Shown here piece by piece: positions 9,012-18,198 of a DNA stretch of 64,000 nucleotides. Within the stretch, counting starts at the first letter, position 1. Each line of letters opens with the position of its first letter. The position numbers were made by a program, and so were the translations under genes. This stretch comes from Bacteroidota bacterium. Its GTDB lineage: Bacteria; Bacteroidota; Ignavibacteria; UBA10030; UBA8401. The stretch covers positions 868,001-932,000 of the forward strand of contig JBBAAO010000001.1 in NCBI GenBank assembly GCA_041658205.1. Direction: 5' to 3'. Below the pieces are notes generated by a model, which was given only the letters and a program-made list of their open reading frames with translations, was not told the DNA's origin and did not search any database.

Positions 9012-9121
9012 ACAATCATCTTATAGTAAATTGATGATGTGGACAGGGCAGTTGACCTTTTAAATATTTGGATGATCTGCCCGTTGTTATTTTTTACTAT
9101 GTTACTGTTTTACATGACTGC

Positions 9122-11350
9122 ATGAAGAATTCACTCTTATTATTGCTCTTCTGTATTTTGATACCATCCGGGTTGCGGTCTGAAGAGTCGCGCTATGTAA
9201 CGATAGTACTGACAGCACACGATATTGAACAATGCGGCGGCTGGCCGATTGCACGGCGTTGGTACGGAAACATCATTCAAAAATTAGAAACTGCAGGAGC
9301 AGGAAGAATATTCATCGATATTGCTTTTGTTACTAGAGATCCGCTCCATCCCGAATCGGATGAATATTTGTTTGAGATTTTACAACAGAATGATAATGTA
9401 TTTCTGTTATCCCCTTCTTCCCAAAAAAATGGATCGACGGTTGTTATTTTGGGCAACAAAGAAATTCCTGCATCCAGGACATTTTCTCCATTCTCAACAG
9501 GATTCGATTTCGTGGAACAACTTCCAATCCTCAAAGATACTACCGTTCTTGCTTCAGCGCTACTTCACAACACCGGAAGAAACCTTCTAAACAGTATCGT
9601 TCAATTTCCTGCGCAGGGCATTCAACCTGACCATCATTTTTTAGAGATACTTCAGCAAGAGATTCAACTTCATGGCAAAGATGTTATTGTGTATATCGAC
9701 TATCCCGGTGTCACATCGTATGTCGTTTCGCCGTCGGGCGCAAAAATTGTGACATCTCTTTTACAGGTGTGGACAGCAAAAAAGATCTCATCAGGCGATA
9801 GTTCAAGATTATTGGAATTGTGGCATTACGCTGTTGTCATTTTCTTTTGTTTGTTTCCGACTGGATGGTATGGAATTAAAAAAAGATATCTGTTTGGTAC
9901 AATGACTTCTACAGTCTGCTTTGTCTGTTCCATTCTTGTTCTCACGTTGTTTCATTTTTTTGTACCGTTCTGGTATGTTGCTGTAACGGGTGGATGGGTT
10001 GCTGCGTCGTTATTGATCATCGGTATGGTATTCACATTTCAGGCAAACAAAGAGAATCCAAAATCTGTCGGTACAGAAATACCTGATGAAAAAAAGGAAG
10101 AGTTGGAGTCCTTACGATATCAATTGAAATATTACGAACAACTTTCGCAACAATTTCCGCCGGAGCACGATGTATTAACATCGGAGAGTGCAAACATTGT
10201 ATATCATCCCCATTCACCGCTGGTTGAACTTCTTAAAAAAGGAGCACAGATCGCAGAATCGAATATGCCTGTACTCCTTTCCGGGGAATCGGGGACAGGG
10301 AAAGAGAAACTCGCACAGTTCATTCATCAAAAATCACCACGGCATTCGGCGCCGTTTATCGCTGTGAATTGTTCTTCGCTGAACGACGGATTGATCGAAT
10401 CCGAATTGTTTGGCCACGAACAAGGATCGTTCACCGGAGCGATCAAAACAAAGATTGGTCGATTTGAACTTGCCAGCGGCGGAACATTATTCCTTGATGA
10501 GATTGGTGAAACGACCCCTTCATTTCAAGCAAAGGTTTTGCGGGTAATTCAGGAAAATGTGTTTGAAAGGGTTGGGGGGACAAAAGAAATCCGAATTGAC
10601 GTCCGCATTATTGCTGCAACAAACAAAAATCTTAAAGAGCTTGCAAAGAAAGGACAGTTTCGCGAAGATCTATTCTATCGTCTCCATGGATTTGAATTGG
10701 AAATTCCGTCACTCCGCGAACGCACTGAAGATATTGAAGCGTTGTTCAAACATTTCCTGTATGAACAGGATCCGTCACTTTCCTATTCAACTCAATTGAT
10801 TAGCTGGTTGAAGGAACAACGGTGGCAGGGAAATGTTCGACAATTGCAGTCGGCAACACAGCGGTCAGTGTTGAATGCCAGGATGCACGACAGAACATTT
10901 ATTATTCCAAAAGATTTTGAATTGGGGACGCAATCCACCGTAGACCAGACGAGCGAAGGGAAGGAGATCGCGCAAAAAGTCTTGGAAGGATTACGGACAC
11001 ATCAATTTGATCACAAAAGCATCGCGAAAGTTTCTGCCGATCTGTTGCTGCATCGAAGCACGGTTACGGAATATTTCCGCGGATGGGTGATTCATTTTCT
11101 TTTACTCTGTCGGGAATCGAAGCAACAATTTCTTCAAGGACTGCATGGGGGAACATCGATTGCAGATCAAGATCGATTTGAAGAGCGAATCGATGCCTAT
11201 GTGGAGTATATCCAATCAAATATTACAGAAGGTCTTTCAGTCGGAGAAACAAAAGAAGAGATCGTGTCAAAACGATTTCGGAAACTGCCGATTCCGTTTC
11301 GCGGGGATCTAATTCAATTGATTGAACAACATCGGCTATCGAAGAGATAA
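9122..11350 (+). CDS. Membrane-bound sigma54-dependent regulator with extracytoplasmic CHASE2-like domain
   Basis: 742 residues from the ATG at 9122, chosen because it opens a clean signal/first membrane segment (MKNSLLLLLF...); an ATG at 9068 is also in frame. A CHASE2-like sensor follows (about 25-235: GGWPIARRWYGNI, then AGRIFIDIAF). Two or three membrane helices (about 240-315), a short coiled coil, and a sigma54-interacting AAA+ domain come next. The AAA+ domain has Walker A GESGTGKE (388-395), GSFTGA (435-440, the GAFTGA loop with a tolerated Ala-to-Ser change) and GGTLFLDEIGE. A Fis-like HTH lies near 655-680. Inferred role: an envelope signal activates sigma54 promoters. It is first in a run with the transglutaminase-like and FecR-like genes. 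Confidence 0.88.
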   Translation: MKNSLLLLLFCILIPSGLRSEESRYVTIVLTAHDIEQCGGWPIARRWYGNIIQKLETAGAGRIFIDIAFVTRDPLHPESDEYLFEILQQNDNVFLLSPSSQKNGSTVVILGNKEIPASRTFSPFSTGFDFVEQLPILKDTTVLASALLHNTGRNLLNSIVQFPAQGIQPDHHFLEILQQEIQLHGKDVIVYIDYPGVTSYVVSPSGAKIVTSLLQVWTAKKISSGDSSRLLELWHYAVVIFFCLFPTGWYGIKKRYLFGTMTSTVCFVCSILVLTLFHFFVPFWYVAVTGGWVAASLLIIGMVFTFQANKENPKSVGTEIPDEKKEELESLRYQLKYYEQLSQQFPPEHDVLTSESANIVYHPHSPLVELLKKGAQIAESNMPVLLSGESGTGKEKLAQFIHQKSPRHSAPFIAVNCSSLNDGLIESELFGHEQGSFTGAIKTKIGRFELASGGTLFLDEIGETTPSFQAKVLRVIQENVFERVGGTKEIRIDVRIIAATNKNLKELAKKGQFREDLFYRLHGFELEIPSLRERTEDIEALFKHFLYEQDPSLSYSTQLISWLKEQRWQGNVRQLQSATQRSVLNARMHDRTFIIPKDFELGTQSTVDQTSEGKEIAQKVLEGLRTHQFDHKSIAKVSADLLLHRSTVTEYFRGWVIHFLLLCRESKQQFLQGLHGGTSIADQDRFEERIDAYVEYIQSNITEGLSVGETKEEIVSKRFRKLPIPFRGDLIQLIEQHRLSKR

Positions 11351-11355
11351 TCTCA

Positions 11356-13353
11356 ATGGGTCGATTCTGTACATACTGTATTCTGCTGATGAGTCCAATG
11401 TTGCTCTTTGCACAATTTGATTATCATCGGGAATTATCGCAGTGGGAATTGGAGAAAGGTGACGTCCGTTTTTCAATCTCTTCGGGTATCAGCAAATTTG
11501 TAACGACGAAGAACAAATTTTTAGAAAGTAAAGTCTCCCTGCGGTTTGCTACCGAGTATTGGGAATTTGGAACGTATATTCGATTGAACAACCAAATCAA
11601 TTTTGAGATACCATCCGATGATAGCTTCCTCAATATTTCCGACGATCAAACGGTTTTCATTAACCCTAATCTCATTTTAACGAACGAATCGTATCAGATT
11701 TCAAAACCGATATCGTTATTTGCCACCCGCCATTTTGGAGCGATTGATGTTACGGTCGATCTTTCTCCGGTATTTCGTCTAGAACGAATTTGGACACCGT
11801 TGATTAACCAAATCGACTCAACAACGTACACAATATCCAATTACGAAGATATACGAAACCAGGCGGACTTTGTCTCCGGTGTGCTTGCCAGTACCACACT
11901 GGAACCATTTATTTTTTTTGCCGGCATCTCATCATTGTCTGTTGCACGAATTGGTGATACACGAAGTTCGAGAATGGATGTTGTGCCGATGATTGGTGTT
12001 GGTATCATGAATGGAATATCGTGGCTCAATCTGATCACAAATTTTTCCGATGTGAGGGTGCAGCATTTGCAGTCGTTCTATATTCCGTGGTTGACGGAAG
12101 AGCGTTCAGTCTATTTTCGATTACAAGGTCAGCTGAGCAAGCGATTGTTTTCCTCCTATGGGGCATCCTGCGAAGTCATCGCGCCGATTTCAGAACGGAT
12201 GCAGTTGTCCGCAGGTTACACCGCTGTTCGAAGCAAATCTGCTTCGTTCTCCGAAAAAGATCTAAAGAACTGGTATGTCTCCGTCTCTCCGCCATGGGAT
12301 GAAGATATGGAATCGCGTTTGCCGCATTCCTCCGTGAAGATTGGAATTCAATACGATTTGAGAAAAGAATCACAACAAAGCTTTGTGCAGCTACTGCGAA
12401 GTAATTTTCAACGGACAGATATCTACTTTGCGAAACGAGATTTTTACGCATACAATTCTGTCGGTGAAATTATCATTCGAAACACGGCAAGTGACATGGT
12501 TGACTGCCGGTTTGTATTAGAAATTGAGGGAGGGCTCGGAACATACCGCACGGAACAGTTACGGCTTGAACCCAACCAAACCATTACGGTGCCGCTGTTC
12601 CTCTATCTTCCGGATGTCACCATTCAGAAATCGTCTGAGACGAAAGAGATGCATCTGTCATTGTTGGAACGGGGAAAAGAATGGAAAGTCACCACCGTCC
12701 CGGTCACCGTTCACGAAGCGCACCATTGGGATGGAGACACAAAGAATTTGCATTTTTTTCTGACACCGGAAGATCCAACGATTATTACGAATGCCAGAAA
12801 AATTCTTCTTTCTTCGGCTGAAATGGATTCGTCCAAAACCGTGCAACAGAGAATGTTTTTTTCATTGAAAAGATTTATCACCGCTCTCGGACGGAATTTG
12901 AAATATGTCAGTGATCCAACGACAACGTTTGTTACGGATAGAGTACAATATCCCGTGGAGACACTCGAACAGCAGGCCGGCGATTGTGAAGATCTTGTTG
13001 TCTATACCGCTACGAGTTTAATGTCGATCGGGTACCAGTGTGCAGTAGTTGATATTCTCCCCGCATCGAAGAATCGAAGCAATAACAACACGCAGAAAGA
13101 TGTCGGCCATGTATTTTTATTGGTTGATACCGGAATTGAAACGGAACATGCATTTGAGATCAATCTGGTGGATGTTGAATGGATTGCACGGAAGTCCGTC
13201 AATGGTAAATCCACAATTTGGATACCAGTCGAAACAACGGTGTTAAACAAAGGATTTGATGAGGCGTCGAGGAGCGGCGTTATTCAGTATTACGAGCATG
13301 TTATTGCGCCAGAAGAATTCAGACAACATTCGGTGCGCGTGGTCGATTTTTAA
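11356..13353 (+). CDS. Secreted protein with C-terminal transglutaminase-like domain
   Basis: 665 residues, starting 5 bp after the sigma54-activator stop, so the two are surely co-transcribed. A signal peptide (about 1-20, ending MLLFAQF) precedes a long beta-strand-rich region (about 25-350) resembling an outer-membrane barrel. An Ig-like stretch and then a transglutaminase-like domain (about 500-640) follow. The Cys lies in QAGDCEDL (Cys544) and the His in VGHVFLLVD (His585), with acidic residues downstream, consistent with a Cys-His-Asp/Glu arrangement. It could be a peptidase, a transamidase or an inactive binding fold. Barrel plus transglutaminase in one chain is inferred from composition and motifs. 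Confidence 0.75.
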   Translation: MGRFCTYCILLMSPMLLFAQFDYHRELSQWELEKGDVRFSISSGISKFVTTKNKFLESKVSLRFATEYWEFGTYIRLNNQINFEIPSDDSFLNISDDQTVFINPNLILTNESYQISKPISLFATRHFGAIDVTVDLSPVFRLERIWTPLINQIDSTTYTISNYEDIRNQADFVSGVLASTTLEPFIFFAGISSLSVARIGDTRSSRMDVVPMIGVGIMNGISWLNLITNFSDVRVQHLQSFYIPWLTEERSVYFRLQGQLSKRLFSSYGASCEVIAPISERMQLSAGYTAVRSKSASFSEKDLKNWYVSVSPPWDEDMESRLPHSSVKIGIQYDLRKESQQSFVQLLRSNFQRTDIYFAKRDFYAYNSVGEIIIRNTASDMVDCRFVLEIEGGLGTYRTEQLRLEPNQTITVPLFLYLPDVTIQKSSETKEMHLSLLERGKEWKVTTVPVTVHEAHHWDGDTKNLHFFLTPEDPTIITNARKILLSSAEMDSSKTVQQRMFFSLKRFITALGRNLKYVSDPTTTFVTDRVQYPVETLEQQAGDCEDLVVYTATSLMSIGYQCAVVDILPASKNRSNNNTQKDVGHVFLLVDTGIETEHAFEINLVDVEWIARKSVNGKSTIWIPVETTVLNKGFDEASRSGVIQYYEHVIAPEEFRQHSVRVVDF

Positions 13354-13397
13354 TAATACAGTAGTATTTCATTGTTGAACAAACGGGCGAGGGTCAC

Positions 13398-14111
13398 ATG
13401 AGAACAACATTCGGCAATATGATTTTTCGATGTGCAGTGATATTCGGGATTGCGAGCAGTGCATTGGCGCAGAATAATGTCTGGCTAAAATTGGAAAAAG
13501 GGGACGCGCTTGTTCTTCTGCCCAAGACAGCTCAATGGCAGCCGCTTATTACAAAGAATGAAATACCGCGGAGAACATATCTGTTAACGAAAGAACTATC
13601 TGTTGTAAAAATTTTTGTCGCTACGGAAATTTACGAAGTAGATGAGAATAGTTATGTGTTCATTGAAGATGTCATTGCGAAATCACGAGGACAGCTCGTT
13701 GCTGAATTAACAAGAATCGAAGCAGAACAACTTCCCAATCCTGAAAGGAAAAATGAATCTCCCAATGCGCAGGAAGTTGGACTGACCTATGGAAAACCGT
13801 CGCAATCTTCTGTGGGTGATGGTAACATCCCCTACAGGAAAGAACGGTTTACTGCGATCAATTATTTTATAAAAAAGGATCGACCTGATGCCGCCCTGTT
13901 GACAATGAAACGAATGCTCACAAAATACCCTTCACTGTATTTGGATCAGTTGGTTGTGGAACAACTTTTCTCGCTGTATGAACGATTGGAGCTTCACGGA
14001 TTTTTATTTGATGAGTCGAACAAACTGTTATCCATTATTAAAAACGAAGAGTTTTCTACTGTCGTGATGAAATGGAATAAAGAAGCAAAAAAGAAACTGA
14101 CCGGGAATTGA
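13398..14111 (+). CDS. Exported FecR-like protein
   Basis: 237 residues with a signal peptide (about 1-25, ending SSALAQN). The N-terminal half (about 28-115) has the short beta-strand pattern of FecR-like domains (KLEKGDALVLLP..., then KIFVATEIYEVDENSYVFIED), which often sit beside CHASE2 sensors. The C-terminal half is helical and may be TPR-like (TMKRMLTKYPSLYLDQLVVEQL). A GAGGG ribosome binding site precedes the ATG. It is third in the run with the CHASE2-sigma54 regulator and the transglutaminase-like gene. The FecR assignment is by pattern only. Confidence 0.6.
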   Translation: MRTTFGNMIFRCAVIFGIASSALAQNNVWLKLEKGDALVLLPKTAQWQPLITKNEIPRRTYLLTKELSVVKIFVATEIYEVDENSYVFIEDVIAKSRGQLVAELTRIEAEQLPNPERKNESPNAQEVGLTYGKPSQSSVGDGNIPYRKERFTAINYFIKKDRPDAALLTMKRMLTKYPSLYLDQLVVEQLFSLYERLELHGFLFDESNKLLSIIKNEEFSTVVMKWNKEAKKKLTGN

Positions 14112-14203
14112 TTTTTGCTGTCGGATAGATGTTATGCAACAGAAACACTCCTCTGTCCCACAGTTTTGGTTTAGAAAAATGCATGATTTATCGAGGTTTA
14201 TTT

Positions 14204-14220
14204 TTGGCACGCACCTTGTA
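14204..14220 (+). promoter_or_regulatory. Sigma54 (RpoN)-type -24/-12 promoter
   Basis: TTGGCACGCACCTTGTA: the -24 box TGGCACG is perfect, with 10 nt between its GG and the -12 dinucleotide. The -12 box reads TTGT instead of TTGC. The predicted start near 14231 leaves a leader of about 32 nt containing AAGGAG (14251-14256) before the ATG at 14263. It lies a few kilobases downstream of a sigma54 activator gene. Confidence 0.65.
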
Positions 14221-14262
14221 AATGCATTTGCATCACCAATCACATTTTTGAAGGAGTACACT

Positions 14263-17200
14263 ATGAAGCATCAATTTTTCTCCCTTATGGTTTTTATTGT
14301 TGCTGCATCGGCACTGGCCTTTGCAAAGGGACCGTTGCAAAAAAATCAGGGACAGCAGGGAAGTCTTGGCATTCCTCAAGCAACATTGATGAATATCAAT
14401 AACATCTCGTCTTGGTACAAAAATAACGGGGAATCCGAACGGAATCCTGCAACCGGAAATTCAGGACTGACGTTTCCGCGCGGGACATCTACCGCTGTCT
14501 ATAGTTCAGGATTGATGTTTGGTGCAATTTCGACGGACGGAATTCAGTCCGGACCGCGTGTGACCGGTCATAGTTATAATTCCGGATTTGCTCCCGGTGC
14601 TATTCTTGGTCTCCGCACTGGTATTGTTGAAAGCGCAAGCGATCCTAATGTCCGTATCTGGAGGATTCGCCGGGACTATGCCGTTGCAGATTTAAAACAA
14701 GATGCAGCGGAATATTTTATGAAATCGTTAGCAGTAGTAACTGCGGAAGATATTCTTGCAATACGAGATCAATATAAAAAGGATTGGCAGGAATGGCCTG
14801 CATCAAAAGGAGCTCCATTTTATGATGCGAATAACGATGGAATCTATACGCCGCAATTTGAAACAGTAGACGGAAAAGAAGTTCCAAAAGTGTTTCCGCA
14901 AGCAGATGAACCGGGTATTGCCAAAGGAGATCAGGTGATTTGGTATGTTTGTAATGATATTGCAAATGGCGATTCACCGTGGAAAACAAAACCGATGGGT
15001 CTAGAACAGCAGGTAACAATTTGGGGATACAACTCTAACAGCAAGACCGGAAATATCCTCTATAAAAAATTTAAAGTAGTTTATAAAGGAACCTCACAAA
15101 CTCCAGTCGGGTCGAAATTGGAAAATGCGTATATAACCCACTGGTCAGACTATGATATTGGAGATGCAGGAGATGATTTTGCAGGATGTGATACACTGCT
15201 CAGTCTTGGATATGGATATAATTCCAAAACGCTCGATAGTGAATACCGCAAGTTTAATCTGATTCCTCCGGCTCTTGGCTATGACTTTCTGCAGGGCCCT
15301 ATCGTGCCATCAAGTGGTGACACAGCGGTGTTTGATTTGAAGAAACGTGTGGGATATAAAAATTTGTCGATGACTTCGTTCCTTTATTTTGCGTCAGGGG
15401 ACATGTATACCGATCCGCCATTTAATTTTAACGGGTCAATTCAATGGTACCAAATGATGCGAGGTTTACCACCGTTTCCTCAGGGACCTCCGGATCCGGC
15501 ACCGGTGAACAATCCTGTAACAAACAAACCGACTGGTTTCTGGTATTCAGGCGATCCTGTTCTAAAAACAGGATGGATCGATGGTCGAATTAATTCTCCG
15601 GGTGATAGAAGAATCGTGCAGTCGAGCGGTCCTTTCACCATGGCGCTTGGTGATACACAAGAAATTGTTGTCGGTGTTGTGATGGCAATCGGGGATGATT
15701 TTCTGAACAGCATTACAAAGATGAAAGAAAATGATCGATACGTTCAATTCATGTATAACTCGTTATTTGAATTAGTTCCTCCTTCAGTAAGCGCAACAGT
15801 GACGTATCCGAATTCTACCAATGCCGATATTGCATTAAAGGGGGTCGGACAAGCAGGAAAATTTACTTCGCTCTTTGCAAATATTAAAGGAACATCGGTT
15901 CAGTTATTCGACGATGGAACGCATAATGATGGCAGTGCAGGTGACGGAGTGTTTGCAAATTCAACATCGATCAATCGATCAATTGTTCCGAATGGAATTG
16001 ATATTACGTTTACTGACTCGAATAATAAGACCCATTCCATTCAGAATGCTGTCGAGAATCTTACCACAGCGGGAAGCGTAGACGTAACAAGTGCGCCGGT
16101 AATATTTGACAACATAAATAACAACGGCACGGTGAATAATGGTGAATATGTTCACTACACAATAACAATCAAAAATAATACTCCATTTACGCTCACCGGT
16201 GTAAAAGGAACCATATCCACCAACACTGAATTTGCAAAAGAATATTCATTTGGATCAATAGCATCAGGAAGCGAATCAGCAGTACCAAATGATAAATTTT
16301 TTACTTTTAGATTGCCCATGAATTATTCTGCTCCAAACTACAATATTGATTTAACATTTTCGGATGAGAATGGAAATCTCTGGAAATCTTCATGGTCATT
16401 TCCAGTTGTTCACTATGCGTCGGTTGCCGATTCGTTATCCAACATCGCCGCCAATATTGTCGGCAATAATGATGGTCAAGTAGGATATGTTCTGTACGAA
16501 CCATCAATCGCCGGACAGGTGTTTGATATCTGGTATGGCGGGAATAATCTGACGAGAGATTGGACAGTAGTCAAAAATTTACCGAATTCGGATTATGCTT
16601 CGGTTACGGCAAATCTTTCTGCATTAAAACAAATTCCGGCAATAACAACGTTGCCAAATGCAAAAGGGACCGGAACGTTTACAGTGAATGATGCAAAAGA
16701 TCAGTTAACATATTCCATTAGCGCGTCAGGGTTATCCGGGTCAATCACAGCTGCACATATTCATCTCGGCTCATCATCCGCAAATGGTCTTCCGGTAAAG
16801 ACACTCACATTTTCAGGAACAACTGCCGCGGGTGTTTGGGCGAAAAACGATGCCACTGATCCATTCGCGGATTCTCTCTTTAAGAAGTTGATTGCGGGTG
16901 AACTCTACGTGAATATTCATACAGCGGCAAATCCCGGCGGTGAGATTCGCGGACAAATTTCTGATGGAATGAATCTTCGGCAATCTGTCGATATGACGCT
17001 CAATCCGGTAAAACCCATTTTTTCAAACGTGGAAAATAGATTTTCAGGATTTTCATTATTTATCGGCCGTGCGAAAGCCGGAACAAAATCTGTTCAACAG
17101 ACATCGCCAACAATAGGGAACGTCTTAAATACACCAAATCCGGAAAATTCATATCGAGTCGTTGATTCTCTATTGCAAAATTTTTTGAATCCATCAAAAA

Positions 17201-17997
17201 TTGATGAATCAACCATTGAACTTCAGTTTAATAATGACGTGAACTGGGCAATCGCCGTACCAGCAGTTACGAATCCAATTCCGGCACAGTCGTATTATGT
17301 AAAGGTTCCCTTTGCAGTATTTAAAGATACAGTCCGCATTTTTCCGGTTGTTGTCGATAAAAACAGCGACACAATCTGGAACACCACTGCAAATCCCACA
17401 TACTTAGGCAAACCTTTGTTTGATAACATCCGTGGAATTGTGGACACAAAAGATGCAAATAATAACGATATCAGATATTATTCTTCTGCGTTCCCATCAT
17501 TTCCACCTACATCGACTGTTATTAAAGCACGATTGGTTAATGGTATTAACCATCTTCTGACGAATATTCTTTTTACAAATGAAGCAGGAAACAATACTGC
17601 ACCTCCAAGCGGAACAAAGATCATTTTTAATCAATATCAATCGATCAAAGCCGGGGATATTAAATCTATTACATTGAAAACACTCGGTGTTTCAACAGAA
17701 CAGCTTTCCGTTATTCCGCACGATTATTCTCTGTCGCAGAATTATCCGAATCCTTTCAATCCGTCGACGAATATCGAATTCGCTTTACCGAGACAATCGC
17801 ATGTTTCTTTGAAGGTGTACGATGTCATCGGACGAGAGGTCGCAACATTATTTAGTGAAGAAAAATCTGCTGGACGATTCTCTGTGCAATGGAACGGAAA
17901 GAATAATAATAATCAGTTAATTTCAAGCGGGATATATTTCTACCGATTGGAAGCTGGAACTTTTGTGCAGACTAAAAAAATGATTTTGATTAAATAA
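14263..17997 (+). CDS. Large T9SS-secreted protein with CHRD domain
   Basis: 1244 residues from the ATG at 14263, picked over an in-frame ATG at 14134 because AAGGAG stands 6 nt upstream and a signal peptide starts at once (MKHQFFSLMVFIVAASALAFA). The long N-terminal part (to about 500) has no domain I recognise. A beta-rich middle contains a calcium-like acidic loop (DDGTHNDGSAGDGVF). A CHRD domain (about 795-905) follows, with AAHIHLG and the closing NPGGEIRGQI. The last 85 residues (1160-1244) are a T9SS sorting domain opening NYPNPFNPST. It is a cell-surface or released protein, probably read from the sigma54-type promoter at 14204-14220; the hairpin at 18089 ends the unit. Confidence 0.85.
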   Translation: MKHQFFSLMVFIVAASALAFAKGPLQKNQGQQGSLGIPQATLMNINNISSWYKNNGESERNPATGNSGLTFPRGTSTAVYSSGLMFGAISTDGIQSGPRVTGHSYNSGFAPGAILGLRTGIVESASDPNVRIWRIRRDYAVADLKQDAAEYFMKSLAVVTAEDILAIRDQYKKDWQEWPASKGAPFYDANNDGIYTPQFETVDGKEVPKVFPQADEPGIAKGDQVIWYVCNDIANGDSPWKTKPMGLEQQVTIWGYNSNSKTGNILYKKFKVVYKGTSQTPVGSKLENAYITHWSDYDIGDAGDDFAGCDTLLSLGYGYNSKTLDSEYRKFNLIPPALGYDFLQGPIVPSSGDTAVFDLKKRVGYKNLSMTSFLYFASGDMYTDPPFNFNGSIQWYQMMRGLPPFPQGPPDPAPVNNPVTNKPTGFWYSGDPVLKTGWIDGRINSPGDRRIVQSSGPFTMALGDTQEIVVGVVMAIGDDFLNSITKMKENDRYVQFMYNSLFELVPPSVSATVTYPNSTNADIALKGVGQAGKFTSLFANIKGTSVQLFDDGTHNDGSAGDGVFANSTSINRSIVPNGIDITFTDSNNKTHSIQNAVENLTTAGSVDVTSAPVIFDNINNNGTVNNGEYVHYTITIKNNTPFTLTGVKGTISTNTEFAKEYSFGSIASGSESAVPNDKFFTFRLPMNYSAPNYNIDLTFSDENGNLWKSSWSFPVVHYASVADSLSNIAANIVGNNDGQVGYVLYEPSIAGQVFDIWYGGNNLTRDWTVVKNLPNSDYASVTANLSALKQIPAITTLPNAKGTGTFTVNDAKDQLTYSISASGLSGSITAAHIHLGSSSANGLPVKTLTFSGTTAAGVWAKNDATDPFADSLFKKLIAGELYVNIHTAANPGGEIRGQISDGMNLRQSVDMTLNPVKPIFSNVENRFSGFSLFIGRAKAGTKSVQQTSPTIGNVLNTPNPENSYRVVDSLLQNFLNPSKIDESTIELQFNNDVNWAIAVPAVTNPIPAQSYYVKVPFAVFKDTVRIFPVVVDKNSDTIWNTTANPTYLGKPLFDNIRGIVDTKDANNNDIRYYSSAFPSFPPTSTVIKARLVNGINHLLTNILFTNEAGNNTAPPSGTKIIFNQYQSIKAGDIKSITLKTLGVSTEQLSVIPHDYSLSQNYPNPFNPSTNIEFALPRQSHVSLKVYDVIGREVATLFSEEKSAGRFSVQWNGKNNNNQLISSGIYFYRLEAGTFVQTKKMILIK

Positions 17998-18088
17998 GAG
18001 AAACATCTGATATCTTGAAAAAGGAAGTTTTATCCAGACGAAAAGCTGTTGTGTGGATGTGATGCAGTCTGGATATGGTACCCCACCG

Positions 18089-18121
18089 AAAGTCCCGCAA
18101 AATTCCGCGGGACTTTTTTTA
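18089..18121 (+). terminator. Rho-independent terminator after the CHRD/T9SS gene
   Basis: Ten-base-pair GC-rich stem AAAGTCCCGC / GCGGGACTTT (18089-18098 and 18107-18116) with an 8-nt loop, running into a T-tract. A classic intrinsic terminator. Confidence 0.88.
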
Positions 18122-18131
18122 TTCTTTCCCC

Positions 18132-18162
18132 TTGAGAAGACGGTTTGTTTGTTTTACATTTG
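18132..18162 (+). promoter_or_regulatory. Candidate Bacteroidota-type housekeeping promoter for cstA
   Basis: TACATTTG at 18155-18162 fits the TAnnTTTG -7 element, and TTG at 18132-18134 stands 20 bp upstream where the -33 element is expected. It lies between a strong terminator and the cstA start (18199). Assignment is by pattern only. Confidence 0.4.
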
Positions 18163-18198
18163 GCAAACAGAAATCTCCTTTCACCAAATGGTAACTGT

